64,000 nucleotides of DNA from Streptomyces sp. ST2-7A (lineage in GTDB: Bacteria; Actinomycetota; Actinomycetes; Streptomycetales; Streptomycetaceae). The notes below the pieces were generated by a model. It did no database searches, had not been told where the DNA came from, and was given only the letters and a program-made list of their open reading frames with translations. A program made the translations under genes and the position numbers. The stretch's first letter is position 1, and the number at the start of each line of letters is the position of its first letter. Positions 8,987 through 17,974 of the stretch are shown piece after piece. The stretch spans positions 1 through 64,000 of the forward strand of contig NZ_JAJUWS010000018.1 in NCBI RefSeq assembly GCF_021390475.1, written 5' to 3'.

Positions 8987-11927
8987 TCACCTCTCGGCCA
9001 TCGGCTCCTCGCCGGGAAGCAGAATACCCATCAGATCGGTCAGCACCTCCGAGACGATCACCGGTTCCAGATCACCGAACCGCGGATCGGCTTCCCTCTC
9101 CGGCCGGTCCCCACCCGGGGAATCGGCCAACCGCACGGCTCGCAGGGAGCATTCCGCCACCGGCCCCGGCTCCCCCGGTGGGGGACTCTCCTCCGGGTTG
9201 ATCACCACGTATCGCCCCGGACCGACCCGGCGGGAGAGCCACCGCTCCACCCCGTGGTCCGAGGGCTCGCCGCGTTCCCAGCCGCGTCGGGTGAGCTCCG
9301 CCGGCGCCGCCGTCGACACCCGCACCCCCTCGAACCGCCGCAACCGCGAGGCCCGTTCCTCCCCCGGCCACAGCCGGTGGATCGGCCGCGCCAACTGGGG
9401 AAACGGCTGAAGTGTTCCGACGGCGCCGAACCGCGCCCGCCACACGGGCAGTTCCTCCCCCAACTCCAGGGGGTGCGGCAGACGGATGACGGCGTGCCCG
9501 CCCAACTCCACCGGCCGACCGTACGCGTCGACCCCGGTGCCGCCGGGCCCCGGCCGGAAGGACACGACCCGTTCCCGGCCCCCGTGGCACTCCTCCCGGC
9601 CCTCCCAGACCAGGCGCCGCACCGCGTGCCCGAGCAGTGGGTGCTCCGCGAGGTACCGGTGGAACTCCGCCCGGGACCACCGCCGCCCCTCCACCATCTC
9701 CCGCTCCCAACGGGCGAGCCGCTCGACCGCCACCGTCCGTGCCTCCCGGCGCAGAGCGGTGAAGCGACGGTGCTCCGACCGGGCGCCGGGATCGTTGTCC
9801 CGCGCCCCCGGTTTCGGTGGTGCCGCCCACCGGTGTCCCGTCCCGTCCACGACGAACGGCGTCAGCCGTTCGTCGAAGCCCACCACGAAGCGTCGCCCGC
9901 CGTGGTCGATGACGGTGCTGCCGTCCGCGTCCAACCCGAGGTCGGGAACCAGACGGTCCGCCAACTGATCGTCGGACAGACCCAGGCCCGCCGCCACCTC
10001 GACCATCCGCTCCCCGGCCCGCCGGCGCGACGCCGCGAACCGACCGCGCGGGGAGAGCCCGTGCAGGGCGCGCAACGCCTCCTCGGTGCCGATCGCGGTC
10101 AGCGCGTCCAGCCCCTGCACCGCCCGGTGGTGACCGCCCTCCCCGGGCCAGACGTCGATCAGCGGCACGAGCAGACGCACCGTGCCCTCGTCGCCCAACA
10201 CGCCGAGGGCGGCCATCACCCACCCCGCCGCGGGAGGCATCCCCATCAGCCGCCACCGCTCGAACAACGCCTCGACGAAGGCCCGCGGGCGAGCCGGGCT
10301 CGCAGGCCTCCACCAGCGCGACACGGTCCACGGACTCCGCCCCCGCGTCGGCCCGACCGGCCCCTGCGAGCCGGCGCAGCAACAGCCGCGTCGCGGCGTG
10401 CGGGAGGGGGCGGCCGTCGCGCAGCACCAGCCGGGGGAGCGTCGCCGGGTGGACCCACACCTCCCCGCCCGCCGTCGCGTCCGACGACCCGCCGCGGGTC
10501 CCGCCACCGGGAGGGCCGGGCGGCCCGGGTGGACCGTGCGGTGCGGGGGAATCCAACAGACAGGCGGGAACGGCGGACTCCGGAGCCTCCGGCCGGTGCG
10601 GTGAGGTGGGAGACGGACGACGCACCACCGCGAGCGCCCCCGCCGACAGGCGGGGGGCGATCCGCTCCGCGAGACCCGGCCGCGCCCGCAGGGCGCAGGC
10701 CAGGAAGCCCTCGGCGACCGCCCTCCGTTCCGGGGACGCCCCGGCCGCGCCCCCACCGGCCCCCGGTGCTCCGGACCTGTCCCCACTGCCGGATCCCCCC
10801 GCTCCGACGCCGTCCCGCGCAACGGCCTCGGCCAGGGCCGTCGCCGCCGCCACCGGATGGCGCGCCACCATGCCCATCAGGGCCCGCCGGGCCGCCACGT
10901 CGCGCGCCCCGACCGTCGCGTCCAACAGGGTCTCCACCGCGCCTCGGGAGGGCAGCTCCCCCAGCAGGTCGAGGACCGTGCCCATCCGCCGGGCGTCCGG
11001 CGAGGGATCCGCGACGATGCCGGCGAGCACCGGCACCAACTCGGTGCCCACCCGGTCGGCGACCGTGGCCAGCAGCTCCGGCGTCCAGCGGTACGGCGCC
11101 AGGTGGGCCCGGGCCCCGAGGGCCGCCAGGTGTTCGGGGGTGCCCACGACGCACAGCCGCATCTCGTCCAGCACCGGGCATCCGCCCGGCCGGGACGCCT
11201 CCGCGCAGCACTCGGCGGCCCAGCCCGCCCGGTCCGGCAGCAGGTACGAGGCGACCACCCGACGCCCCGGTGTGGTGCGCATCGGCGCCAGCGCCCGCGC
11301 CACCGCCTCGCGGGTGTCGGCATCGGCGACGGCCAACAGACCGCGCAGCCGACGGGCTGCCGGGAGAGCGGAACGCCGGGCATAGCCGTCACCGGGGAAA
11401 CCGGGGGTTCCGACGGCCACCAGTGCGGTGTTCCGGCCCTCCCCGCCCTCCCCGTCCTCCCGCTCGCGGTGGGGGTACATCTCGAACTGTTCGACCACCG
11501 ACCGGGCGGCGAAGGCCGGGCCGTGCTCCAGTACCCGGGCGTCCACGAAGTCCGCGTGATCCCCGTCCCGCCCCACCGGGGCGGCGGTCACCGCCGCCAG
11601 CACCGCGGCGCCGATCGGGTCCGCGCCGCCCCCGAGCGTCGCGACGGCCGCCGCGCACCACGCGGGAACGCTCCGCGGGGCGGTGAGGAACTCCTCCAGC
11701 CGGTCCCGCCCCGCGGTCACCCGCCGGGCGACGGCGACCGGGGCCCCGACTCGGGGCGGCGCGGGCCGCCGGTACACCGCTCCCGCCCGGGGCAACGCCC
11801 GTCCCAGCCACACGGCGGGGAGCGTTCCCGGTGTCCCGGTCGGTCCCCGGCGCGTCTCCGTCGTCGGGTCCGTCCGCCCGGTCCCCACCGGACGCGCCGC
11901 TCCGCCTGCCACCGGTTCCCCCGTCAC
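8987..11927 (-). pseudogene. DUF4132-domain protein gene, split by a frameshift
   Basis: One protein of about 980 residues is spread over two frames: 11927 to about 10290, then about 10285 to 8987. The C-terminal part has the DUF4132 look (PPKPGARDND, then RWSRAEFHRYLAEHPLLGHA and RRLVWEG). The N-terminal part is HEAT-like helical repeats. The reading breaks at the GCGGGCC run near 10282-10289. Removing one G joins ALVEACEPGSPA to AFVEALFERW smoothly. It is either a genuine inactivating indel or a base-calling error in a GC-rich run. DUF4132 function is poorly known (E. coli MolR-like). Confidence 0.75.
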
Positions 11928-12153
11928 CCCGGCCCCTCCCCGTCCGCGTCTCGTCCTCGGGCGCCGCGCACCCCTCGATCGGCGTCACCGTAGCCCCCGG
12001 TACCGACAATTCCCGGTCACGACCGATGCCGGAGGTCCGTCGCCGGAGGGGACGGGGCGGATCCGGACAGCGGCCCGGAAGCCTCCGCATCCGGGGGCAC
12101 GGATCGGGGCCCCGTCCGGGGAGGATCGGCCCCGGGACCGCCGAGCCGGATCA

Positions 12154-12205
12154 CCGACCTTCCCGGGCGGGGTCCCGACCACCGGCCCCCGCCCGGGAAG
12201 GTCGG
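12154..12205 (-). terminator. terminator after secreted-protein gene
   Basis: Perfect 19-bp arms at 12154-12172 and 12187-12205 with a 14-base loop, starting 15 bases past the stop of the minus-strand secreted-protein gene. The remainder of 11928-12219 has no gene I can support. Confidence 0.85.
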
Positions 12206-12219
12206 CGCACGCCGGAACC

Positions 12220-13260
12220 TCAGCGGACGACGGCCTGGATCTCCTCCACCTCGATGTCCTGTGGGGTGCTCACGGAGCCGTCCGGCAGATCGCCGCCGGC
12301 CCCACCGGAGCCCACCCAGGAGACGTCCCAGGTGAGCGTCGCCAGCAGTTGGTGCGGCCCGCCGGAATGGGTGGCCCGCAGGTAGGTGACCCCGCACGGC
12401 GGGGGTTCCTCCGCCCGCCCCGCCCGGTACGGCTCACCGATGGTGCCGTCACCGGCGATGCCGCACTCGCCGGAAGCCGGATGGGTCACGGCGTCCCGCG
12501 TGCCGGGGTCGATGGTGAGCCGGTCGGGTTCGGCGGTGGTCGTGGCCCAGATGTCGTACCCGACGACCCGGGCGGTCACCGAGACGGGTGCGGTGGAGGA
12601 GCCCTCGGTCCAGATCCAGGTCGGCAGGTTCACGATCTGGTGATCGGCGTCCTCGGGGTTGAGGGCGATCTCGGTGTCCGGTACCCGGGTGTGCTCGTAG
12701 GCCAGGCCGGCCAGGAGTTCCGGTGTCGGAACGCCGGGCAGGGGCGGCGGGGCCTCACCGAAGGGCACCCAGAACCACGGTTCGGAGCAGGCCAGTTTGC
12801 CCTCGTGGTCGTCGGAGGCCGTGTTGATGAAGCTGCCCCACCACATGCCCTCCTCCTCGGCGTCGAGGTTGAAGTTGACCCCGCCCTCCTCGCCGTAGTT
12901 CTCCCGATACCAGTACACTGCCTCGGCCTTGCCGGAGTGCAGGGGGCTGTGCAGGTAGTCGAGATAGTGCTGCTCGAATTCCTCGGGGGTGTACTCGGGG
13001 GCGTAGTAACAGGCCGGCGGGGACCAGTTGGTCGAGGTCGTGGAGAAGGAGCCCCCGCTCCCGCCGCCCCCCTCGATCACGATGCCGGGCAGGGGTCCGT
13101 TCCCGCGCCCCGCCCCGGCCCCGATGTTCCGCCCGTCGGACTCGCCGTGGACGTTTTCATCCCCGAATCCGTCGTCCGCCCCCGCGATCCCGGAGAATCC
13201 CCACAGCGTCATGGTCGCGATCACGAGGGTAGTGGCCCGACCGACCGCGCGCCCGCTCAC
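12220..13260 (-). CDS. secreted hypothetical protein
   Basis: About 346 residues. The N-terminus (RAVGRATTLVIATMTLWGFSGIAGADD) is a signal peptide with a likely AGA cleavage site. A Gly/Ser-rich linker and a Trp/Tyr-rich beta-type domain follow, with several cysteines that could pair outside the cell. I placed the start at GTG 13260 because it overlaps the lipoprotein stop (GTGA); GTG 13266 is also possible. It is co-translated with the lipoprotein upstream, so the two probably act together at the cell surface. No family function is recognised. Confidence 0.75.
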   Translation of the reverse strand: MSGRAVGRATTLVIATMTLWGFSGIAGADDGFGDENVHGESDGRNIGAGAGRGNGPLPGIVIEGGGGSGGSFSTTSTNWSPPACYYAPEYTPEEFEQHYLDYLHSPLHSGKAEAVYWYRENYGEEGGVNFNLDAEEEGMWWGSFINTASDDHEGKLACSEPWFWVPFGEAPPPLPGVPTPELLAGLAYEHTRVPDTEIALNPEDADHQIVNLPTWIWTEGSSTAPVSVTARVVGYDIWATTTAEPDRLTIDPGTRDAVTHPASGECGIAGDGTIGEPYRAGRAEEPPPCGVTYLRATHSGGPHQLLATLTWDVSWVGSGGAGGDLPDGSVSTPQDIEVEEIQAVVR

Positions 13261-13928
13261 GAGCACTCCTCGGAGTCGGGCTCGGAGAGCACCTCATCCG
13301 TCTGCCACACCCCATCCCCATTCACCCTCAACCGGGTCACGTAATGGGAGTCCCTGGTGTCCGCGCCGCTGCTCTCCACTTCTCTGACCTCGCCGCTCTC
13401 CCGCCAGGTGGCGGTGGAACCACTCCGGTCCACGCAGTAGGTCACGAAGGCCGTTTCGTCGTCCGTGACATCCACGGAACGGTTGTAGTGACGGACCTCT
13501 CCCGAGCGTGCCCATCCCTCGTCGATGATGGGCGAAGCCCATTCGACGGCCGAGCGCAGAGCCTCTCCGGTGGAGTAGAACCCCAGGCCGGGGCGTTCGA
13601 GGTCACCGGTGACGATGACCTCGTCGAGTGAGTTGACGCGGTGTTCGTGGTCGCCGAGGACGGCGGTTTCGATGGGGTCGTCGGTGTCGACGGGTTCGAA
13701 GACGTTGACGACGTCCCCGGGGAGGGTGATCTCCGGGCGTTCGATGTCGTCGGCGGGCGGCGCCGGCTCGTCCCCGGTGCCCCCGCTGGTGTCCTCGGGG
13801 TCGGTGGTCTGCGCGCCCTCGATGGTGTCATCGGTGTCGCCGTCGTCGTCCCCACACGCGGTGAGGGGGAGGAGGAGCGTGCCGGTGAGAGCGGCCGCGC
13901 CGGCGATGCGTATCAGTCGATGGGTCAT
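13257..13928 (-). CDS. lipoprotein, hypothetical
   Basis: A 223-residue lipoprotein. The signal peptide has lipobox LTAC (LLLPLTAC, Cys about residue 25), then an Asp/Thr/Glu-rich linker of about 40 residues. The globular domain includes PGLGFYSTGEALRSAVEWA and HYVTRLRVNGDGVW. It is predicted to be anchored to the outer face of the membrane. It overlaps the secreted-protein gene by 4 bases, making a two-gene operon. The function is unknown. Confidence 0.8.
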   Translation of the reverse strand: MTHRLIRIAGAAALTGTLLLPLTACGDDDGDTDDTIEGAQTTDPEDTSGGTGDEPAPPADDIERPEITLPGDVVNVFEPVDTDDPIETAVLGDHEHRVNSLDEVIVTGDLERPGLGFYSTGEALRSAVEWASPIIDEGWARSGEVRHYNRSVDVTDDETAFVTYCVDRSGSTATWRESGEVREVESSGADTRDSHYVTRLRVNGDGVWQTDEVLSEPDSEECS

Positions 13929-14411
13929 GGGTCCCCGTGTCCTCGAGCTGGTGCGGTGGTGGCCGGGCCCGGTGCTTCGGAGCGCACTCCGGCCCCGCCG
14001 GTGACGACGCGCGGAGTCTACTGAGCGAAGCCGTCAACGGTCCCGAACGTCCCCGTGGGGGGAGCCCGGGGACGTGAGGTGACCGACCCACCGGCTCCTT
14101 GCATTCGCAGGGGAGAGGACGCCGCCGCGCCCGGCGCGGTTCCCGGAGTCTGCCGGCGGAGGGCCCCGAAGGGATCGACCCTCCTGCCGTTGACACCCGC
14201 CGGGGAACCGCGCCGGGCGCACTCCGCACGGTTCCCGGGGAAAGAACCGGACGGGATCCGCATCCGCCGGCGGGGTGGGGCCGGTAGTCGTTCACGGGCA
14301 CGTATCGGCTCCGAGGAGAGCCCTCTCGGTCCCGCCCCCCGTCAACGAACACCCTTCTTTCGGCGAACCCGGGGTAGGGGAGTGGAAAGTCTGAGCAGGG
14401 AGGGGGTCACG
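13929..14411. other. divergent intergenic region with large inverted repeat
   Basis: 483 bases between the lipoprotein (minus) and phosphatase (plus) genes. It contains the nested hairpin at 14127-14220 and a further CGGTTCCCGGGG copy near 14229-14240. No coding frame here is convincing. Confidence 0.6.
14127..14220. repeat. 20-bp inverted repeat with nested inner hairpin
   Basis: The outer arms 14127-14146 and 14200-14220 are complementary over 20 bp with one bulged G. The inner arms GGAGGG and CCCTCC (about 14158-14184) can fold inside. It could be an RNA element in the phosphatase leader, or a terminator-like or insertion-derived structure; the sequence alone does not decide. Confidence 0.6.
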
Positions 14412-15650
14412 ATGGCGGACGAGGGGTTCGGTCTCGGGAAACTCCTGACGGCGGCGGAGGAGGCTCCGCCGGTGGAATCGGTCGGGGTCGTCGCCCGGCA
14501 CCTGGAGCAACGCTTCGGGGCGTTCTCGGTGTCCTTCCTTTTCGCGGACATCGTCGGTCGCGAGGTGGTGCGTTTCACCGGCGACAGCGGTGGTGACGGC
14601 AAGGGTGAGGGCCCCGGAGGGCGTTCCGCGGGCATCGCCCTGCCGGGCAGCATCTACGAAGGGGTGCTTCGCACCCAGGCTCCGCATGTCGAGGAACTGG
14701 AGGGGGGCATCGGGCATCGTGCGGTGGCACCGGTCACCAACCGGGGTGACTGCCTCGGTGTCCTGGAGGTGTCCCTGCCCGGCGCGGATGACGAGGCGCT
14801 GCGGGGTATCGAGGAGGCCGCGCACGCGTTGGCCTACATCATCGTCACCGACCGTCGCTTCACCGATCTGTACCACTGGGGTCGGCGCACCACCCGGGTG
14901 AGCCTGGCGGCGGAGATCCAGCATCAGCTCCTGCCCTCGGCCTCCTGTTGCGAGGCGGCCGCATTCACCGTGGCCGGAGCCCTGGTCCCCGCGGACCAGA
15001 TCGGTGGGGACACCTACGACTACGCCCTGGACCGCGAACTGCTCCATCTCTCCATCACCGACGCCATGGGCCACGAGGTCGACTCCGCGCTCCTGGCCAC
15101 CCTCCTGATGGGCGCGCTGCGCGGCGCGCGTCGAGCGGGGGAGGGACTCACCGAGCAGGCGACCCGGGCCCATGACGCCCTGTTGGCGCACGGACGCGGC
15201 GCCATGGCGACCGGCCAGTTGATGTTCGTCGACCTGGAGAGGGGGGAGGCGCAGATCGTCAACGCGGGTCATCCCCGGCCCCTGCTGATGCGCGGGGACG
15301 AGGTGGAGGAGGTTCCTCTCTTCCCGCACCTGCCCTTCGGAATCCCCTCGCCCATCCCCTACGAGGCGCAGAAGCTCGATCTGCGGCCCGGGGACCGACT
15401 CCTGCTGTTGACCGACGGGATGCAGGAACGTCAGGCGGCGGACGTGGATCTGGGCGCGCTCCTGCGGGAAACCCGTGAACTGCATCCCCGGGAGGCCGCC
15501 CGCCGGATCACCGGGACCGTCTTCGACGTCTGCCGGGGACATCTGCGGGACGACGCGACCATCCTGCTCCTGGATTGGCGCGGCTCCGAGCCGCGGTCGC
15601 GCCGGGCGACTTCCGGGGCCGACACCACCGCCGCGTCCCGGGCCGACTGA
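14412..15650 (+). CDS. SpoIIE/PP2C-type serine phosphatase with N-terminal GAF-like domain
   Basis: A 412-residue protein. A GAF-like sensory region (about residues 20-150) precedes a PPM/SpoIIE phosphatase domain. Metal-binding motifs are visible: GGDTYDY, a DAMGHE segment in the DGxG position, an AGHPRPLL motif, and RDDATILLL near the end. Such phosphatases dephosphorylate anti-anti-sigma factors. The separate HATPase-type kinase at 17442 belongs to the same kind of signalling pathway. ATG 14412 has GGGAGGGGG upstream. The Ser/Arg/Ala-rich tail after the domain is probably disordered. Confidence 0.85.
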   Translation: MADEGFGLGKLLTAAEEAPPVESVGVVARHLEQRFGAFSVSFLFADIVGREVVRFTGDSGGDGKGEGPGGRSAGIALPGSIYEGVLRTQAPHVEELEGGIGHRAVAPVTNRGDCLGVLEVSLPGADDEALRGIEEAAHALAYIIVTDRRFTDLYHWGRRTTRVSLAAEIQHQLLPSASCCEAAAFTVAGALVPADQIGGDTYDYALDRELLHLSITDAMGHEVDSALLATLLMGALRGARRAGEGLTEQATRAHDALLAHGRGAMATGQLMFVDLERGEAQIVNAGHPRPLLMRGDEVEEVPLFPHLPFGIPSPIPYEAQKLDLRPGDRLLLLTDGMQERQAADVDLGALLRETRELHPREAARRITGTVFDVCRGHLRDDATILLLDWRGSEPRSRRATSGADTTAASRAD

Positions 15651-15664
15651 GTCCCGCCCGGGGA

Positions 15665-15691
15665 CGGCGCGCCCCGGCCCGGGGCGCGCCG
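15665..15691 (+). terminator. terminator after phosphatase gene
   Basis: A perfect 12-bp stem (15665-15676 with 15680-15691) and a 3-base GCC loop, 14 bases after the phosphatase stop. Confidence 0.8.
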
Positions 15692-15790
15692 CCTCCGGGT
15701 GGGCCCGGGCCCGCTTGACACCGATCCGTCGCCGATGCCTGCCGGAAACAGGGGATATCGCCTGAAATCATCCGGCGAGGAGGAGCGGCC

Positions 15791-16351
15791 ATGATCGTCC
15801 CGGTGGGATACGCGAGCGCGCACGGCTCCACCCATGAGGTCGCGGAGCGGATCGCCTCGGGGTTGGAGGAGGCGGGGCATCGTGTCGAATGCCACCACCT
15901 GGAGGACGGGGACATCGGGAGCCCGGCGAGCCGGGACGCGTGCGTCGTGGGCAGTGCCGTGCACAACCGGGACTGGTTGCCCGGCGCTCGTCGGTGGGTC
16001 GAGCGGTACGCGACGGAGTTGTCACGGATGCCGGTGTGGATGTTCGGCGTCGGGATGTCGCGGGCCCCGGGTCACCGGGTGCGGGCACGAGCGGAGCAGG
16101 AACAGGAGCGCCGGGTCGTCGAGGCCCTGCGGGAAGTCGTCCGCCCCGTCGGTCACAAGGTGTTCTCCGGAGAGGTCCACCCGGATCACCTCAATCCGAT
16201 GGGGCGAACCCTCTTCCGGGCGATGGGTGGTCGGTACGGGTATCACCGGGACTGGTCGGTGGTCGACGCGTGGACGGGCTCCGTCGCGGAGCGGTTGGCC
16301 GCGCGGCGCGGGCGGCGCGCTTCGCCGGGCGGGGGAGGCGGCCGGGGGTGA
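15791..16351 (+). CDS. flavodoxin-domain protein (HemG-like)
   Basis: A 186-residue flavodoxin-fold protein. The N-terminus VGYASAHGSTHEVAERIA gives the FMN-phosphate loop (ASAHGST), followed by VVGSAVHNRDWLPGA. The length and the MFGVGMSR segment resemble menaquinone-dependent protoporphyrinogen oxidase (HemG) relatives in actinobacteria. These often act as general flavodoxin reductants rather than in haem synthesis. ATG 15791 follows AGGAGGAGC. A TTGACA lies near 15716. The C-terminus is a Gly/Arg tail. It is a single-gene unit. Confidence 0.8.
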   Translation: MIVPVGYASAHGSTHEVAERIASGLEEAGHRVECHHLEDGDIGSPASRDACVVGSAVHNRDWLPGARRWVERYATELSRMPVWMFGVGMSRAPGHRVRARAEQEQERRVVEALREVVRPVGHKVFSGEVHPDHLNPMGRTLFRAMGGRYGYHRDWSVVDAWTGSVAERLAARRGRRASPGGGGGRG

Positions 16352-17441
16352 GACCCGGTTCGGTCCGTTGATCGGTGCGTGTCGGAAGGGGGATGGGGGC
16401 GGGGGATCCGATGGCGTCCGCGCTCCGCCGGGAAGGAAAACGGTTTCCCCGGAGGGGCGGGGAGGGGCTCCCCTCGCGAGAAAGCGATTTCTTCGATCAT
16501 CATCCGCCTTTTCGGGGGTGCGGGGACGGGATCCGTCGTGTGACGGAGGAGCGGAAGGTGGGGCCCGGCGCAGCCCGGCCGTGCCCGGCGGCGTTTGCCC
16601 CGAGGGCCTCCCGTTTCGGGGGATGAAATCGTGGAGGGTTTCGACAGGCGACAGGCGACAGGCGACAGGCGACGGGAAGGCGGCCCGATCGGTGACCCCG
16701 GCGTCGCACGGATCCTCGCCGTGTGCCCCGGGTCGGTTCCCTCCGCTCCGGAGGAGGTCCGGGCCGCCCCCTCGCGGAAGGGAGGGGCCGGCGGAAGCCT
16801 CCTGCCCCGGCCGCGCTTCCCCCGGATGTCCACACGAAGGATCCCCGGGCGGGATTTTCGGGGGCAGGGCCTTCGGGGCGGGCTCATTGTGGCGGGGATT
16901 ATCGGGACGGGTTTCATCGCATTCGAATCGCGTGCGCGATGGGCTCCTTTCCCGTCGGGAATCCCATCGCGAATCGTCTCGTGCTTCTCGCGTGCTCCGC
17001 GGCGGTGGAGAAACGAAATGGAAGGTGGGTGGTGGGTGGCGCTCGTCGTAATGGATTCATTCGATCGGTCACGCGCGGCGCGGGGCGGGTCCGACGGTCG
17101 TCCCCCCTCGCGCCGGCGACGAGGCCCCCGGGTGGTGCCGCAACTCCTCTTTCGTCACGAGTCGTTGCAGGTGGGTTCGGACGACACCCACCGCCGGGTC
17201 CTCACCGGGGCGCCGTCTCCGGGCCCGCCCCGGGGAATGCCCCGAACCGGCATTTCGCGAATGGCGGAAATCATAGGAAGGGCTTGCGCGTCGCATTCCC
17301 GCCGTGACAATGTGCCCTCGTCGGGCTCCGACGCGATGGGTCGGGGCCCCGGCCTTTCGGTGCCGCTCGGTGCCGCGCGTCCGTTGCCGGCGTTCGCCTT
17401 CCGGGGGTGCCGGATACTCCGCGATGCATCGGAGGCTTTCG
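16352..17441. other. 1.1-kb stretch with no convincing gene
   Basis: Open frames exist on both strands, but their products are Arg/Pro/Gly-rich shadows and none has a good start. The region includes a tandem GACAGGC repeat (16643-16670) and a relatively AT-rich patch around 16880-17080. It may hold a decayed gene, a long untranslated region or a regulatory RNA; nothing recognisable is seen. Confidence 0.55.
16643..16670. repeat. tandem heptamer GACAGGC x4
   Basis: Four perfect copies of GACAGGC, followed by a degenerate fifth copy (GACGGGA). It lies inside the gene-poor stretch. The copy number is likely to vary by slippage. Confidence 0.9.
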
Positions 17442-17879
17442 ATGGTCGGTACAGAATCCGTCGGTCGCCGGGGTCGTGTTCCCCACCCCCGGGCGGCGTC
17501 CGGCTGGGACATCACGGCCTCCGCCGGGGACATCGAGCGCTGGCGCGACGAGGCCGGGCGTCTGGTGCGGGGCCGTGGCGGGGACGCCGACGCCGTGGGG
17601 GTGATCCGGTTGGGGATCTCCGAGCTGCTCTCCAATGTTGTCAAGCACGCGGGGGATCCGCGATGCCGGTTGGAGGTGCACCACGTGGGGGCGACGGTCC
17701 GGGTGCGGCTCTTCGACCGCTGCGCGCGGGTGCCGGTGGTCACCGTTCCGGACTGGGACGCCGAGGGTGGCCGGGGTCTGTGGTTGCTGCGCGAGATGAC
17801 CGGTGCGCTCGGCTGCACCCGGGTCCCCGACGGCAAGTGGGTTTGGTTCGCCGTTCCGCTGGGGGACGGCGGGAGCTGA
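17442..17879 (+). CDS. HATPase_c anti-sigma regulatory factor (RsbW-like)
   Basis: A 145-residue GHKL ATPase. The N-box is GISELLSNVVKHAG and the G1-type motif is DWDAEGGRGLWLLREM. This is the RsbW/SpoIIAB-like fold, very abundant in Streptomyces. Such proteins bind a sigma factor or phosphorylate an anti-anti-sigma factor. ATG 17442 has CGGAGG at 7 bases upstream; earlier in-frame ATGs lack this. The phosphatase at 14412 could oppose it, but the genes are 1.8 kb apart. Confidence 0.8.
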   Translation: MVGTESVGRRGRVPHPRAASGWDITASAGDIERWRDEAGRLVRGRGGDADAVGVIRLGISELLSNVVKHAGDPRCRLEVHHVGATVRVRLFDRCARVPVVTVPDWDAEGGRGLWLLREMTGALGCTRVPDGKWVWFAVPLGDGGS

Positions 17880-17912
17880 ACACCGTCGGTGGGCGCGTTC
17901 CGGCCAAGCCGT

Positions 17913-17925
17913 AAAAAGCGCTTGC
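17913..17925. promoter_or_regulatory. LacI-type operator candidate before pectate lyase
   Basis: AAGCGCTT (17916-17923), an 8-bp palindrome with the central CG typical of LacI-family operators, sits in the AT-rich patch TAAAAAGCGCTTGCTG, about 50 bases before the secreted lyase gene. The assignment is inferred. Confidence 0.45.
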
Positions 17926-17974
17926 TGTCCCCTCGCTCCTCGGGCGGGCCGATGGCGGTCCCGCGGACGACGGG

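Noticed and set aside
8180..11686. Plus-strand open frame of 1168 codons
   Set aside because: It is the antisense shadow of the DUF4132 gene. Its product is Arg/Pro-rich with no domain, and the minus-strand frames carry recognisable motifs.
16243..16917. Minus-strand frame of 224 codons in the gene-poor stretch
   Set aside because: Arg/Pro-rich without domains. It overlaps the end of the flavodoxin gene and crosses the tandem repeat; no start signal.
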